Shown: positions 35,159 through 42,278 of the stretch, piece after piece | How positions within the stretch are numbered: position 1 is the first letter of the stretch | Layout of the letters: each line of letters opens with the position of its first letter | DNA from: Lewinellaceae bacterium | Lineage (GTDB): Bacteria > Bacteroidota > Bacteroidia > Chitinophagales > Saprospiraceae | Direction of reading: 5' to 3' | Assembly (NCBI GenBank): GCA_020636255.1 | Contig: JACJYE010000020.1 | Span: 1-42,278 of the forward strand | Length of the DNA stretch: 42,278 bases | Notes under the pieces: generated by a model | Databases searched by the model: none | The model's input: the letters and a program-made list of their open reading frames with translations, nothing else | Told to the model about the DNA's origin: nothing | Made by a program: the position numbers and the translations under genes

Positions 35159-37687
35159 TCAATCATTATCGGGCGACAACGTTATTTTTACAGCATCGGC
35201 CTGGCCCTGGGCTTTCATCTCAAATTTCAGCGCACCATGCTCGTCACTTTTGACGCTCAGCCTTTGGGTTGCACTGTCAATGGTGTAAGCCTTACTGGCC
35301 TGCAGGCCATAAATGGAATAGTGTATTTCCCCAGCCTTATCGCCCGATGTCTGAACCCAGGAAAAGGCATCGGCATCCCAATATACAATTTCGAGCAAAA
35401 GGTTGCCATCCGTTCGTGCCCGAAGTGCGGGCCGTTCATCGCTTCCATTAAAATAGGACAGCTCGTTTTTTTCGCTGAAAAAACCGAAATCGCCTTCTGA
35501 GGCCAGTGTGAACTGCCCGTTAGAGATGGAATAACGGCCGGTATCGAGCCCTATCTTTAGCTTATCCTGCCTGAAATGGTACAGCAATTCCGTGCCGGAC
35601 AATTTTTCGGGAAGGTGCGGGTTGAGATACAGCCTGTTGTACTGCGGGTTAATACCATAAATGGCCTTGTAAAGCCCTACGATCGCCAGGCTGTTGCCAG
35701 CAAGGATGTCGTCGCCCAGTCCTTCCTGGTTTATCCGGCCGTAACGCTGGAATGCAAGCCCATCTTCGGCGTAGCGGGCCAGGACGTTTTCTACATATTT
35801 TAAAGCCAGTTCGGGTTTGTAACTAGCGTATGCTTCAACGCCTATGCTGCCCCACGACAGGAAGATGTCGCCATTTTCATAGTTCGGGAAGGGGAATTGC
35901 CAGTCGTTGCCTTCACCGAAAGTGTATGGAAAAATGCAGATCGGCCAGAAGAAAAGGCCCTCATGGCTGGTTTGCGTTTCGATCTTATCCAGAATGGCCT
36001 GGCGGCGGGCCTCGTCGTCACAAATGCCGTATACGATGGCCATCAGGTTTACCGGGACGACAAGATTGTCGCCGTGAATGGAATCATCTGCTTCGCGCCA
36101 GTGAATATACCAGCGGTTGTGGTTGCTCCAGAAGCCGCCTTCTTCCGTCGTTTTGTTGAAGCTCTTTTTGAGCCCGGCTGCATAATCCGTATAAAAAGCC
36201 GTTTTTTCAGGGTCGTTCAGCTGCTTTTCTACATTCGCCCACAGGGTGAGCGCGTAGTATAGTTTGGCATTCACAAAGGCGTTCTCATACGAAGCCCAGA
36301 TAATATCGATCCAGTCGCTCCCCCTTCTTTCCGACTGCGAGCCGGACATCATCTCTACCAGGTGGTCGCCGTCCGTATCCCGCTTAAGCATATATTCAAG
36401 GGCTTTTTCGCAGCTGGCCTTGTGTTTCGAAACCCACTCCAAATCCCCGGTGAGGCCATAAACCTGAGCTACGTTGGCTACAAAGTCGGGATTGGAGTCC
36501 ATCAGGTAACCCCATTGAGCTTCGTAAAAACCTGGGGCGGTGACAGTGCCCGGCATCGCATCCTCATCGAGGTAGGCCCAGCGCGCGATCACCCGCCCAT
36601 TGGGCTGGACGGCGTTATCGCGGTAAAAATCAAGGCATTGCTTGTAGCCGTTGATGTAGGTTTCATCGTTGATGCCGATGGCAAACTGGGCGATGTATTG
36701 CTCGTGCAGGCAAATAGGGCCGTATGGCGTATGCCAGCTGTTCCCTCCAAAAAGCTTCTCGTCGATCACCCCGATCCGCGCTACCGTGTTTAACAAATCG
36801 CGCACCCGTTCCCCGTCAATTCCGGCCATGTGCCCCCGGCTATATGCATCCTTGTAATCGACATAAGACAAGGTGATGGTTTGCGTATACACCCCGGCGG
36901 CCGTGGTAAACGCATCCCACACATCTGTTTTCTTTCGGATAAACCTGCTCCTTTTTTCCGCTTCGTACCGTGGGCCCATCTCTTCATCCGAAACAGCGAT
37001 GTTATAGATCAGGCGATCGTCCTCAGAGCGGCTGTACTTCATGGCCACTTTTTTTCCCTCTGCCGAAACGGCCACCTTCAGGGCATTTCCCGTGGTACTG
37101 TTCCAGAAAGTGGAGCAGTCGGTATGGACGCCGTAGGTGCAAAGTTTTTCATTAAAAAGGTAGAACCAGGCCAGGCCGCCATAACCAAGGAACGCCCCGT
37201 CCCAGGTATTGATATGATCGAAGCGGAACGATGGGAATGCGACTTCTTCAACGGCCATAGCATTAGGAAAGGTTCTTTTGATAACCCATTTGATATCCGT
37301 TTCCGTTATCAGGAAGGCCCATTCTTCCACGGCTATATCCCCGGCGGCGCCATATCTGATATTGCTTACCGTTACCGAACGCTCGCCGGCCTCTACGGCC
37401 GGGCCTGTAGCAAGTTGCAGCGTGGAATACGTATCCGTTGAAGTCCTGATCTCGGAGAAAATACCTGCCTGGCCGGTGATCACGGCCTGTCCGTTGAGCG
37501 TGAGCCCGGTAATGGCGCATTTCCGGCCGTAATCGAGCGTAATGGCCATCTTGCTGTTCCCGAAGGTAACTACCTTATCCTGAGGGATATTTTTGATGGT
37601 GATATTTCCGGCATGGCCCAGGGAGGGCAATAGAAGCAGGCTAATTATTTTAAACCTGAGCGCTTGTTTGAAGTATCTCAATTTCAT
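35159..37687 (-). CDS. Secreted six-hairpin glycosidase-like protein
   Basis: The 842-residue protein has a signal peptide (about 1-26). An N-terminal beta-sandwich (about 30-280) is followed by a helical (alpha/alpha)6 barrel region (about 295-715) and a C-terminal beta domain (about 720-842). This is the layout of six-hairpin glycosidases (GH78, GH63, GH94-like clans). Candidate acidic residues lie in GSDWIDIIW (about 457-465) and WYIHWREADDSIHGDN (about 526-541). The exact GH family and substrate cannot be assigned by eye. There is no T9SS tail. ATG 37687 begins the signal peptide; upstream in-frame ATG 37711 falls inside an inverted repeat. It is 66 bp downstream of the propeller-like gene, and no SusC/SusD is present. 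Confidence 0.78.
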   Translation of the reverse strand: MKLRYFKQALRFKIISLLLLPSLGHAGNITIKNIPQDKVVTFGNSKMAITLDYGRKCAITGLTLNGQAVITGQAGIFSEIRTSTDTYSTLQLATGPAVEAGERSVTVSNIRYGAAGDIAVEEWAFLITETDIKWVIKRTFPNAMAVEEVAFPSFRFDHINTWDGAFLGYGGLAWFYLFNEKLCTYGVHTDCSTFWNSTTGNALKVAVSAEGKKVAMKYSRSEDDRLIYNIAVSDEEMGPRYEAEKRSRFIRKKTDVWDAFTTAAGVYTQTITLSYVDYKDAYSRGHMAGIDGERVRDLLNTVARIGVIDEKLFGGNSWHTPYGPICLHEQYIAQFAIGINDETYINGYKQCLDFYRDNAVQPNGRVIARWAYLDEDAMPGTVTAPGFYEAQWGYLMDSNPDFVANVAQVYGLTGDLEWVSKHKASCEKALEYMLKRDTDGDHLVEMMSGSQSERRGSDWIDIIWASYENAFVNAKLYYALTLWANVEKQLNDPEKTAFYTDYAAGLKKSFNKTTEEGGFWSNHNRWYIHWREADDSIHGDNLVVPVNLMAIVYGICDDEARRQAILDKIETQTSHEGLFFWPICIFPYTFGEGNDWQFPFPNYENGDIFLSWGSIGVEAYASYKPELALKYVENVLARYAEDGLAFQRYGRINQEGLGDDILAGNSLAIVGLYKAIYGINPQYNRLYLNPHLPEKLSGTELLYHFRQDKLKIGLDTGRYSISNGQFTLASEGDFGFFSEKNELSYFNGSDERPALRARTDGNLLLEIVYWDADAFSWVQTSGDKAGEIHYSIYGLQASKAYTIDSATQRLSVKSDEHGALKFEMKAQGQADAVKITLSPDND

Positions 37688-37696
37688 GGATTTTTT

Positions 37697-37725
37697 GTAA
37701 CTATCGTACATTAAGCGATAGTTAC
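37697..37725. promoter_or_regulatory. Perfect 10-bp palindrome upstream of the glycosidase-like gene
   Basis: Arms GTAACTATCG (37697-37706) and CGATAGTTAC (37716-37725) are perfectly complementary around 9 nt and end 9 bp before the ATG at 37687. It may be an operator for a dimeric regulator or an mRNA hairpin controlling translation. On the plus strand it is followed by a T-run (37728-37734), but no plus-strand gene ends here. Confidence 0.5.
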
Positions 37726-37753
37726 GATTTTTTTCAGATAAAGATAAGCCTAT

Positions 37754-39259
37754 TCACCGCTTCACGATCTTCCTGGTGATCACCCCGCTGCTGGCCTCGG
37801 CCTGCAAAATGTACACTCCGGCCGGCAAATTGGCGATATCGATATAACCCGCGTTGTTTTCCCGGTAAAAAACGATGTTTCCCCACACACCGTACAACGT
37901 GATCTTTGCATGGCCTTCCAAGCCGCTAATAAATAAGGCGCCGCCTACCGGGTTGGGATATACGCGAATATCCTGTACCGGCAATAGCGTTGAATCGGCC
38001 GGAGCGCCTTCGGGCAGGTGTAATTTAAAATAAACCCAGGCTTCCGCCGAAGTGCCGGATGGGAAAATAATATCTACTTCATCGGATAAGGGCACTCCGC
38101 AACGCGGAGCAGCCAGGTGTAAATTGGAGTACAACACGGTATGGCCCGCAAGGCTGATCGTAGTCGGAGCTTCCAGTTGGACGCCGTTCGCATCGGATGC
38201 CGGATATACCACCAGTGATCCGTTCTTAAACGTGATGAGAAAGAATTTGCCCTTTTCGTTCTGGATCAACCGCCCGTTCTTTATCGCAGCCGGCAGTTCC
38301 ACGGAAGCAACTGTTGCCGTTCCATCCAAAATGTAATGTACCAATCGGGCCGTACCACCGGTACCTGCGCCGCTAACCGGGCAAAGGATATGGCTGCGGC
38401 CTCGCTGGTCGACATAGAAATCGCCATTGTAATTGAAACTGATATTGGGATTGGGGTATTGGCCCGTAGGCTTTTCTTCCCGTATGAGCGTCTCGGTGAG
38501 TTCCCGGCTGGTGAGGCCAGGAGAATACCAGCTTTTCACCGCGTTAAAGCAATAATCGAAAGCACCTGCCGGCTGTGTGTATCCCAGTTCGTCCCACGTG
38601 ACATCCCTAAGGGAAGCCAGGTGCAGCTCATGCCCGGCCTGAGGGGCCATGTACGTGTAACAATACCGATAATCAATATCGATCTTTTTGACATCGCTCC
38701 AGGCGCCGGCGCCCGGGCTTCTGTATGCCAATTTAAAATAACCGGGCCTGCCGCCACCACTGGCCAGCACATACAGCGTTCCCACCTCGTCAATGCCCGT
38801 GCTGAAATAGGGCCAGTTATTGCCGGGATCCCAATTGCCGGGAATATCCGAGGCTGCGAAATTGTTGCCATCCGTATCGCTTTCCCACAGCTTTGGGTGG
38901 CCATCGGGCCAGCACACGACATAAAGCCTGTCATCAGGCCCTATCAGGATCTGCGCGGGCTCGCGGCCGGACGGGCCCTGCGCTACGGTTTCCCAGCCAT
39001 CCTCCGTTTTACGAACAACACGAAAGGCCCGCTTCAGCTCTGACGGGCCGGCAACGGTATATACCGTGTAAATGGCCCCGGCCGAATTTCTGACAATACT
39101 GCACTGATGCCCGCCCCAGCTGTTGGCCCCGTCGCCTGTCGAAGTGGTATCGCAAACTGTGCTCCATGAATCGATATAGGGCTGAGAATGAAGGAGAGCA
39201 GCCTGGGAAAGGCCTAAAAGGGACACAGCACTGAATAGCAAAATATGTCTAGCCTTCAT
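37754..39259 (-). CDS. Secreted BNR/sialidase-propeller-like protein with T9SS domain
   Basis: The 501-residue protein has a signal peptide (about 1-25). A repeat-rich beta region of about 385 residues resembles BNR/neuraminidase-type propeller proteins: GAIYTVYTVAGP, DDRLYVVCWPDG, VGTLYVLASGGG, YVDQRGRSHILCPVSG and GKFFLITFKNG. I do not see the sialidase Asp-boxes in canonical form, so enzyme activity is doubtful. The last 75 residues are a T9SS type A sorting domain (IRVYPNPVGGALFISGL, NLPAGVYILQAEA, ITRKIVKR). It likely acts at the cell surface in carbohydrate recognition with the neighbouring glycosidase-like protein. ATG 39259 is 4 bp after the stop of a small upstream ORF. Confidence 0.82.
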   Translation of the reverse strand: MKARHILLFSAVSLLGLSQAALLHSQPYIDSWSTVCDTTSTGDGANSWGGHQCSIVRNSAGAIYTVYTVAGPSELKRAFRVVRKTEDGWETVAQGPSGREPAQILIGPDDRLYVVCWPDGHPKLWESDTDGNNFAASDIPGNWDPGNNWPYFSTGIDEVGTLYVLASGGGRPGYFKLAYRSPGAGAWSDVKKIDIDYRYCYTYMAPQAGHELHLASLRDVTWDELGYTQPAGAFDYCFNAVKSWYSPGLTSRELTETLIREEKPTGQYPNPNISFNYNGDFYVDQRGRSHILCPVSGAGTGGTARLVHYILDGTATVASVELPAAIKNGRLIQNEKGKFFLITFKNGSLVVYPASDANGVQLEAPTTISLAGHTVLYSNLHLAAPRCGVPLSDEVDIIFPSGTSAEAWVYFKLHLPEGAPADSTLLPVQDIRVYPNPVGGALFISGLEGHAKITLYGVWGNIVFYRENNAGYIDIANLPAGVYILQAEASSGVITRKIVKR

Positions 39260-39263
39260 TTAT

Positions 39264-39449
39264 TTATTGTTTTTCAAGTACTCCCTTTTTGCGGCCCTGC
39301 TCTTTCAGTTCTTTATGCATTTCCGTCCTGTCTCTCCTAACCGCCCGCCTCGGTTCCGGCATACCTCCTGACACGCCAATGCCAATACCTGCCAACATAA
39401 TTAAGCATATTATGACAAATATCCTTAATCCTTTTTTCAAACTTTTCAT
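39264..39449 (-). CDS. Small single-pass membrane protein, hypothetical
   Basis: The 61-residue product has a basic N-terminus, one hydrophobic helix (about 9-28, LRIFVIICLIMLAGIGIGV) and a highly charged tail. It is unrecognised. Its stop lies 4 bp before the ATG of the propeller-like T9SS gene, an operon-like spacing, and the TAACTATCG motif shared with the glycosidase-like gene lies 8 bp upstream of its ATG. These two facts support it as real or as a leader ORF. Confidence 0.45.
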   Translation of the reverse strand: MKSLKKGLRIFVIICLIMLAGIGIGVSGGMPEPRRAVRRDRTEMHKELKEQGRKKGVLEKQ

Positions 39450-39457
39450 GCTCCAAT

Positions 39458-39466
39458 CGATAGTTA
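39458..39466 (-). promoter_or_regulatory. TAACTATCG motif shared with the glycosidase upstream region
   Basis: Minus-strand TAACTATCG lies 8 bp before the ATG at 39449. The same 9-mer occurs in both orientations in the palindrome at 37697-37725, also directly before a start codon. It could be a half-site for a shared regulator. Confidence 0.3.
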
Positions 39467-39541
39467 GGCCCCAATGCCGTCAACTGCAAAGGGCGCCAAT
39501 GCCTGAGAATTCTTAACAAGGGAAATGGGACAAGAACTTGT

Positions 39542-39964
39542 TTATCCCAATTGGAAGCTATCGAGGAAGGGGCCTTCCTGAGAGGCCAGTCTTTTTGTGA
39601 AGCGTTTGAATACCACAGGGCGCTCGTGTTGGACATTTTCTTGAACGAGCACTTTCAACTTTGTATCCACCAAGGTGTTGAAAGCGGCCAGTACATGCTT
39701 AAATAGCAATGGCAGGTATGCGGAAATGGCCAGCCTGTACAGGTTGTGGCCACTGGCCTTAACGCTCAATACTTTATCATAGACAGCATTCTGCCCCTCC
39801 GTAGGAAGGCCATCATAAACCAGCTCGGTTTGAGCTATACTATCCTGATGTATATTTGAATGGCAAACAAATCCAGAAAATAAAAATATATTCAGGGTGA
39901 ATAACAGGCTGATCAGCCAGTATGAAGGCTCATGCTTGCTATATGTCATTTCGCGGCCCGACAT
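39542..39964 (-). CDS. Hypothetical protein with N-terminal signal or anchor, low support
   Basis: The 140-residue frame has a hydrophobic segment near its start (about 16-34, WLISLLFTLNIFLFSGFVC). A helical region without recognised motifs follows (LYRLAISAYLPLLFKHVLAAFNTLVDTKL), then a basic end. ATG 39964 or ATG 39949 could be the start. Base composition is more AT-rich than in flanking genes. It may be a real small envelope protein or the remnant of a longer gene. Confidence 0.35.
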   Translation of the reverse strand: MSGREMTYSKHEPSYWLISLLFTLNIFLFSGFVCHSNIHQDSIAQTELVYDGLPTEGQNAVYDKVLSVKASGHNLYRLAISAYLPLLFKHVLAAFNTLVDTKLKVLVQENVQHERPVVFKRFTKRLASQEGPFLDSFQLG

Positions 39965-40015
39965 GCTCTCGATTTACAGGAACATAAAGTTACTGCTTTT
40001 TTATATTCCCCGCCA

Positions 40016-40174
40016 TCAGGAGTGGCCTCCGATCACGATGCGCATGATCTTGAGGTTGAGGACGATGAATCGGTAGATCTGCCAGGGAATGAACTTCCTG
40101 AAAAACCGCGTGGCCCTGCCGGGTACTGTCGCGAAGCTGGCTTCTGAGTATGGAACAAATTTCTCCGGTTTCAT
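40016..40174 (-). CDS. 52-residue basic protein coupled to the SQR-like gene
   Basis: This small frame runs from ATG 40174 to TGA 40016-40018. The sequence starts MKPEKFVPYSEASFATVPGR and continues with an Arg/Lys- and aromatic-rich amphipathic stretch (RFFRKFIPWQIYRFIVLNLK) to an end MRIVIGGHS. Its ATG lies 1 bp after the stop of the flavoprotein gene, so the two are almost certainly co-translated. The charged, aromatic helix suggests membrane-surface association, perhaps as a small partner of the quinone reductase. No named family is recognised. Confidence 0.65.
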   Translation of the reverse strand: MKPEKFVPYSEASFATVPGRATRFFRKFIPWQIYRFIVLNLKIMRIVIGGHS

Positions 40175-40175
40175 A

Positions 40176-41636
40176 TCATTCGGGAATTAACCACCAAAAC
40201 GGGCGCGCTTTGGCTTTGTATAAAAACATATAGTGCAGCACTACTTTGATCCAATGGCCTGCCAGGCCCGCCTCTCCTACGGTATAGCTCAGGTCGCGCC
40301 CCCAGCGGGGGTACTTTTTCCAGTCCTGTACGATGGGGAAAACGGTCATAGAAGCGGCCATGCCGTGGGTGAGCCCGTAACCCGCCGATACCACGCATGC
40401 AGCGCCCATTCTGGCCATAGAGGCCCGGTGCTGGTGCGTTTGCAGGTTCGACAGGATGCGGTCGGCTATATTCATCGCCACTACTTTTCCGATCACGCCG
40501 GAAGGCATGCCCGTGCGCGGCGGGGTCGGGAAGATCATGGTGCCGTTCTTGCTCGCCATGGGTTTGGAGATCGGATGCGGTGGGGCAAAAGCTATGCCGG
40601 CAGCGTAGAGGTTGTCATAGGACGGGTTTTGATAGATGGACGGCCAGTCATCGGCATCCCATTCTTCATAAGGCTTGGCAGTGTAGTCGGCATCCACTTT
40701 CATAAAGCCGTTGGGTGCGAAGATCGCGTCGGAAATATCCCTGCCCTGTTTGTCGAAGGCCTGCAGGCCCACGCCGGAGAAGGAAGGGATCAGCATGGAA
40801 AAATCGTAATGCAGCTCGTGGTGGCCTCCGTCGAGGGTTTCGTAGTAGATCGTATCGGCGTCGATCTTTTTCACACCTGCCCTGGTGATCCAGCGGATGC
40901 CGTATTCGGCGAGGATAGACTCGGTGAATACCGTAGTGGAGGTGATATAACCGTTGCGGTTGACAAATGCGCCGCCCATTCCGAAATCTCCGGCCTCGTA
41001 TTCGTTCGTCAGCCAGATCAGCTCGGCATAATCTTCCAGTTTGCGGTTGCGCACTTCAAAGGCGATGTTGAGCACGTACTCGAAAGCGGCGCCCTGGCAG
41101 GTGGCCATAGCGTGGCCCGTGCCGACCACGATAACCTGCTTTTCGCCTGCCTCCATCTTTTTGAACACCTCCTGGAGGTTATCCCAGGTGTGTTCTGCGT
41201 GCTGGTAGGTGCATACCGAGTTGCAATACCCCAATTCCGGCCCGAGGCCTTCGGTGGCTTCGAATTTCAGCTTGGGCCCGGTGGCGTTCACCAGATAGTC
41301 GTATTCGACCTGTGCCTGCTGGCCCTGCTTGTCCTGCCCCGTGTAGGTGATCTCTACAAAAGGCTTCTCCGACTGAGCGCTGCCTTCGGGGTGTATGGCC
41401 ACAGCTTTGGCCTGGTGGAATTCCACGCCCAAACGCTGGTACACCGGCGCAAGGGGGAAGGTGACCTGTTTGCTTTTCATCCGCCCGATGCCGACCCAGA
41501 TATTGGAAGGGATCCACTGGTATTTGCTGTTGGGGCTGACGACGACGACCTTGTGCTTGTTGCCCAGTTTCCGCTTGAGCGTCAGGGCTGCCGTATGGCC
41601 TGAGACACCCGCGCCGAGGACTACTACTGTTGCCAT
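40176..41636 (-). CDS. Sulfide:quinone oxidoreductase-like FAD flavoprotein
   Basis: The 486-residue protein has an N-terminal dinucleotide fold (VVVLGAGVSGHTAALTL, 4-20). SQR-type cysteine regions follow: Cys138 and Cys141 in GYCNSVCTYQHAEH, and Cys180 in VVGTGHAMATCQGAAFEY. A second FAD contact is NLYAAGIAF (about 342-350). The C-terminal end is amphipathic with aromatic residues (GHWIKVVLHYMFLYK), suited to monotopic membrane binding and quinone access. SQRs oxidise sulfide to polysulfide and reduce quinone. The third catalytic Cys of classical enzymes, near the FAD contact around 350, is absent; Cys414 is the only late cysteine, so activity on sulfide is likely but not certain. ATG 41636 is chosen over an open frame to 41696 because it begins the FAD fold. 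Confidence 0.85.
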   Translation of the reverse strand: MATVVVLGAGVSGHTAALTLKRKLGNKHKVVVVSPNSKYQWIPSNIWVGIGRMKSKQVTFPLAPVYQRLGVEFHQAKAVAIHPEGSAQSEKPFVEITYTGQDKQGQQAQVEYDYLVNATGPKLKFEATEGLGPELGYCNSVCTYQHAEHTWDNLQEVFKKMEAGEKQVIVVGTGHAMATCQGAAFEYVLNIAFEVRNRKLEDYAELIWLTNEYEAGDFGMGGAFVNRNGYITSTTVFTESILAEYGIRWITRAGVKKIDADTIYYETLDGGHHELHYDFSMLIPSFSGVGLQAFDKQGRDISDAIFAPNGFMKVDADYTAKPYEEWDADDWPSIYQNPSYDNLYAAGIAFAPPHPISKPMASKNGTMIFPTPPRTGMPSGVIGKVVAMNIADRILSNLQTHQHRASMARMGAACVVSAGYGLTHGMAASMTVFPIVQDWKKYPRWGRDLSYTVGEAGLAGHWIKVVLHYMFLYKAKARPFWWLIPE

Positions 41637-41659
41637 AATCAGGGGTTTTATATACTCCT

Positions 41660-41667
41660 CAAATATA
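41660..41667 (-). promoter_or_regulatory. -7 promoter box (TATATTTG) for the SQR-like gene
   Basis: An exact minus-strand TAnnTTTG match, 23 bp upstream of ATG 41636. It falls within the frame extension to 41696, supporting the shorter protein. The nearest TTG (41696-41694) is 26 bp away, longer than usual. Confidence 0.55.
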
Positions 41668-41715
41668 GCGCCGTCTAAGCCCATCCTTTGTGACAAGGGT
41701 TACAAAACCGGGAAA

Positions 41716-42136
41716 CATGGGTCATCCCGAATTCTAGCAATTGTACCTGCGGCGAACCCAGGGTGGCGCCGCCAGGCACAAAATATCGGTAGAAGTGGCG
41801 CCAATCAAAGCCTTGAGGTTGTCTCAGAAGTAAGCTTTGAGGTTTTCCCGGCAAATATTGAACCGCGGAGGCAAAGTAGGTTCCCGCAAAGGGCGCTAAA
41901 GTGGTTTTCATCGCTCCTGGCGTACTTCGCGCGTACTTCGCGGACTTCGCGGGAGAAATCCTGGAGGTTCCCGCTAAGGGCGCTAAGGTTTCACCAAGGG
42001 CGCTAAGGTTTTTTGGATCGTAACACAGTACCTTTGCGGTCAATTATTCTGCAGGTTTTCCTTATGCAGGCTCTTTTGAGACAGCCCCGAAGTGTTCCTG
42101 TTTTGAATGCACCCCTAAAATTCGGGATGACTCATG
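41716..42136. mobile_element. Candidate decayed non-autonomous element with nested inverted repeats
   Basis: Outer arms of 18 nt (41716-41733 and 42119-42136) match 17/18 as an inverted repeat. Inner arms of 14 nt (41818-41831 and 42073-42086) match 12/14; the right one reads CTTTTGAGACAGCC, the style of many insertion-sequence ends. No transposase frame lies between them, and no target duplication was found. The interior is non-coding and contains short CGCTAAGG-type repeats. Nested miniature elements or an eroded insertion sequence are plausible. Confidence 0.4.
41887..42011. repeat. Short tandem and dispersed repeats
   Basis: AAGGGCGCTAAGGTTT occurs at 41976-41991 and 41996-42011 (20-bp period), with a related AAAGGGCGCTAAAG near 41888-41901. 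A second unit, (G)CGTACTTCGC, is repeated at 41920-41950 in three slightly diverged copies. This looks like replication-slippage-prone intergenic filler. Confidence 0.7.
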
Positions 42137-42278
42137 CGAATTAGGGGCTAAAGAAGAAGGTGATGGTGCAATGAGAAGAATCCGGAAAGCCCAGGCTTGG
42201 CCCGTTAGCGCCTGCTCCGGCTGGCCGGAGGGCAATATCTTTGTAGAAAATCGAAGAAAACCATTGCCTGCGGCCCAG

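Larger units (their letters stand above)
41637..42278. other. Gene-free right end of the window
   Basis: Apart from the SQR promoter, the nested inverted repeats and the tandem repeats, I see no supportable gene in these 642 bases. A further imperfect hairpin occurs at 42112-42147 (CCCCTAA...TTAGGGG). Open frames here run through the repeats and have no protein-like character. Confidence 0.7.

Noticed and set aside
39337..39636. Minus-strand frame of 99 codons
   Set aside because: Overlaps two other frames with better context (the operon-spaced small ORF and the signal-anchored ORF) and looks random.
41887..42011. CRISPR-like repeats
   Set aside because: Repeat units are short, diverged and lack equal-length spacers; no cas genes are nearby.
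41675..42043. Minus-strand frame of 122 codons at the right end
   Set aside because: It runs through tandem and inverted repeats; the translation mirrors the repeat unit and has no protein character.
1..42278. tRNA or rRNA genes
   Set aside because: Intergenic gaps were scanned by eye for cloverleaf arms and CCA ends; none was seen.

Overview
The window looks like chromosomal DNA of a Bacteroidota bacterium, most likely from the Saprospiria/Lewinella side of the phylum (inference from gene content, no database search was possible). The signs are two secreted proteins with C-terminal type IX secretion (T9SS) sorting domains, several intergenic TAnnTTTG boxes (the Bacteroidota -7 promoter element), a two-component-propeller sensor kinase with a LytTR regulator, a DUF3810 metalloprotease, a bifunctional nuclease with UVR tail, and a SUI1-type translation factor. 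Genes are tightly packed, and some convergent neighbours end only 2 bp apart. No rRNA, tRNA, CRISPR array, phage module or intact insertion sequence was seen.

Layout. 1-6.6 kb: secreted SnoaL-thioredoxin fusion, SPFH/HIR-like membrane protein, secreted glycerophosphodiester phosphodiesterase, CtlX-type amidinohydrolase, a probable outer-membrane barrel protein, SUI1/YciH and a DUF3810 protease. 6.6-12.4 kb: thioredoxin with promoter and terminator, an orphan DUF58 protein, and a minus-strand operon of YceI protein, propeller histidine kinase and LytTR regulator. 12.5-17.9 kb: CDF metal transporter with a Cys-rich tail, recF plus a DUF721/DciA gene, a subtilase and a methyltransferase.

17.9-24.1 kb is the most unusual part. 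Two large AAA+ ATPase genes are transcribed divergently from a 241-bp spacer. One is a tandem CbxX/CfxQ-type ATPase with a duplicated N-terminal beta-rich module. The other is a ClpA/ClpC-like unfoldase with no Clp-N domain, a degenerate first ATPase ring, a ClpC-like LGY loop in the second, and a C-terminal region that resembles the PCRF domain of peptide-chain release factors without the catalytic GGQ domain. I propose them as a candidate undescribed protein or ribosome quality-control pair; this is inference.

24-35 kb holds housekeeping and envelope genes: bifunctional nuclease, a conserved membrane protein divergent from an IscA/HesB protein, a T9SS protein, isocitrate dehydrogenase, ruvB, a universal stress protein, a GT39-type glycosyltransferase with a META lipoprotein, a DUF3298 lipoprotein and a DEDDh exonuclease. 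35-39.5 kb is a small carbohydrate-related cluster: a six-hairpin glycosidase-like protein and a secreted propeller-like protein with a small leader ORF. The motif TAACTATCG lies directly upstream of both units. 40-41.6 kb carries a sulfide:quinone-oxidoreductase-like flavoprotein followed 1 bp later by a 52-residue basic protein. The last 640 bp have no gene but contain nested inverted repeats and short tandem repeats that look like a decayed mobile element.
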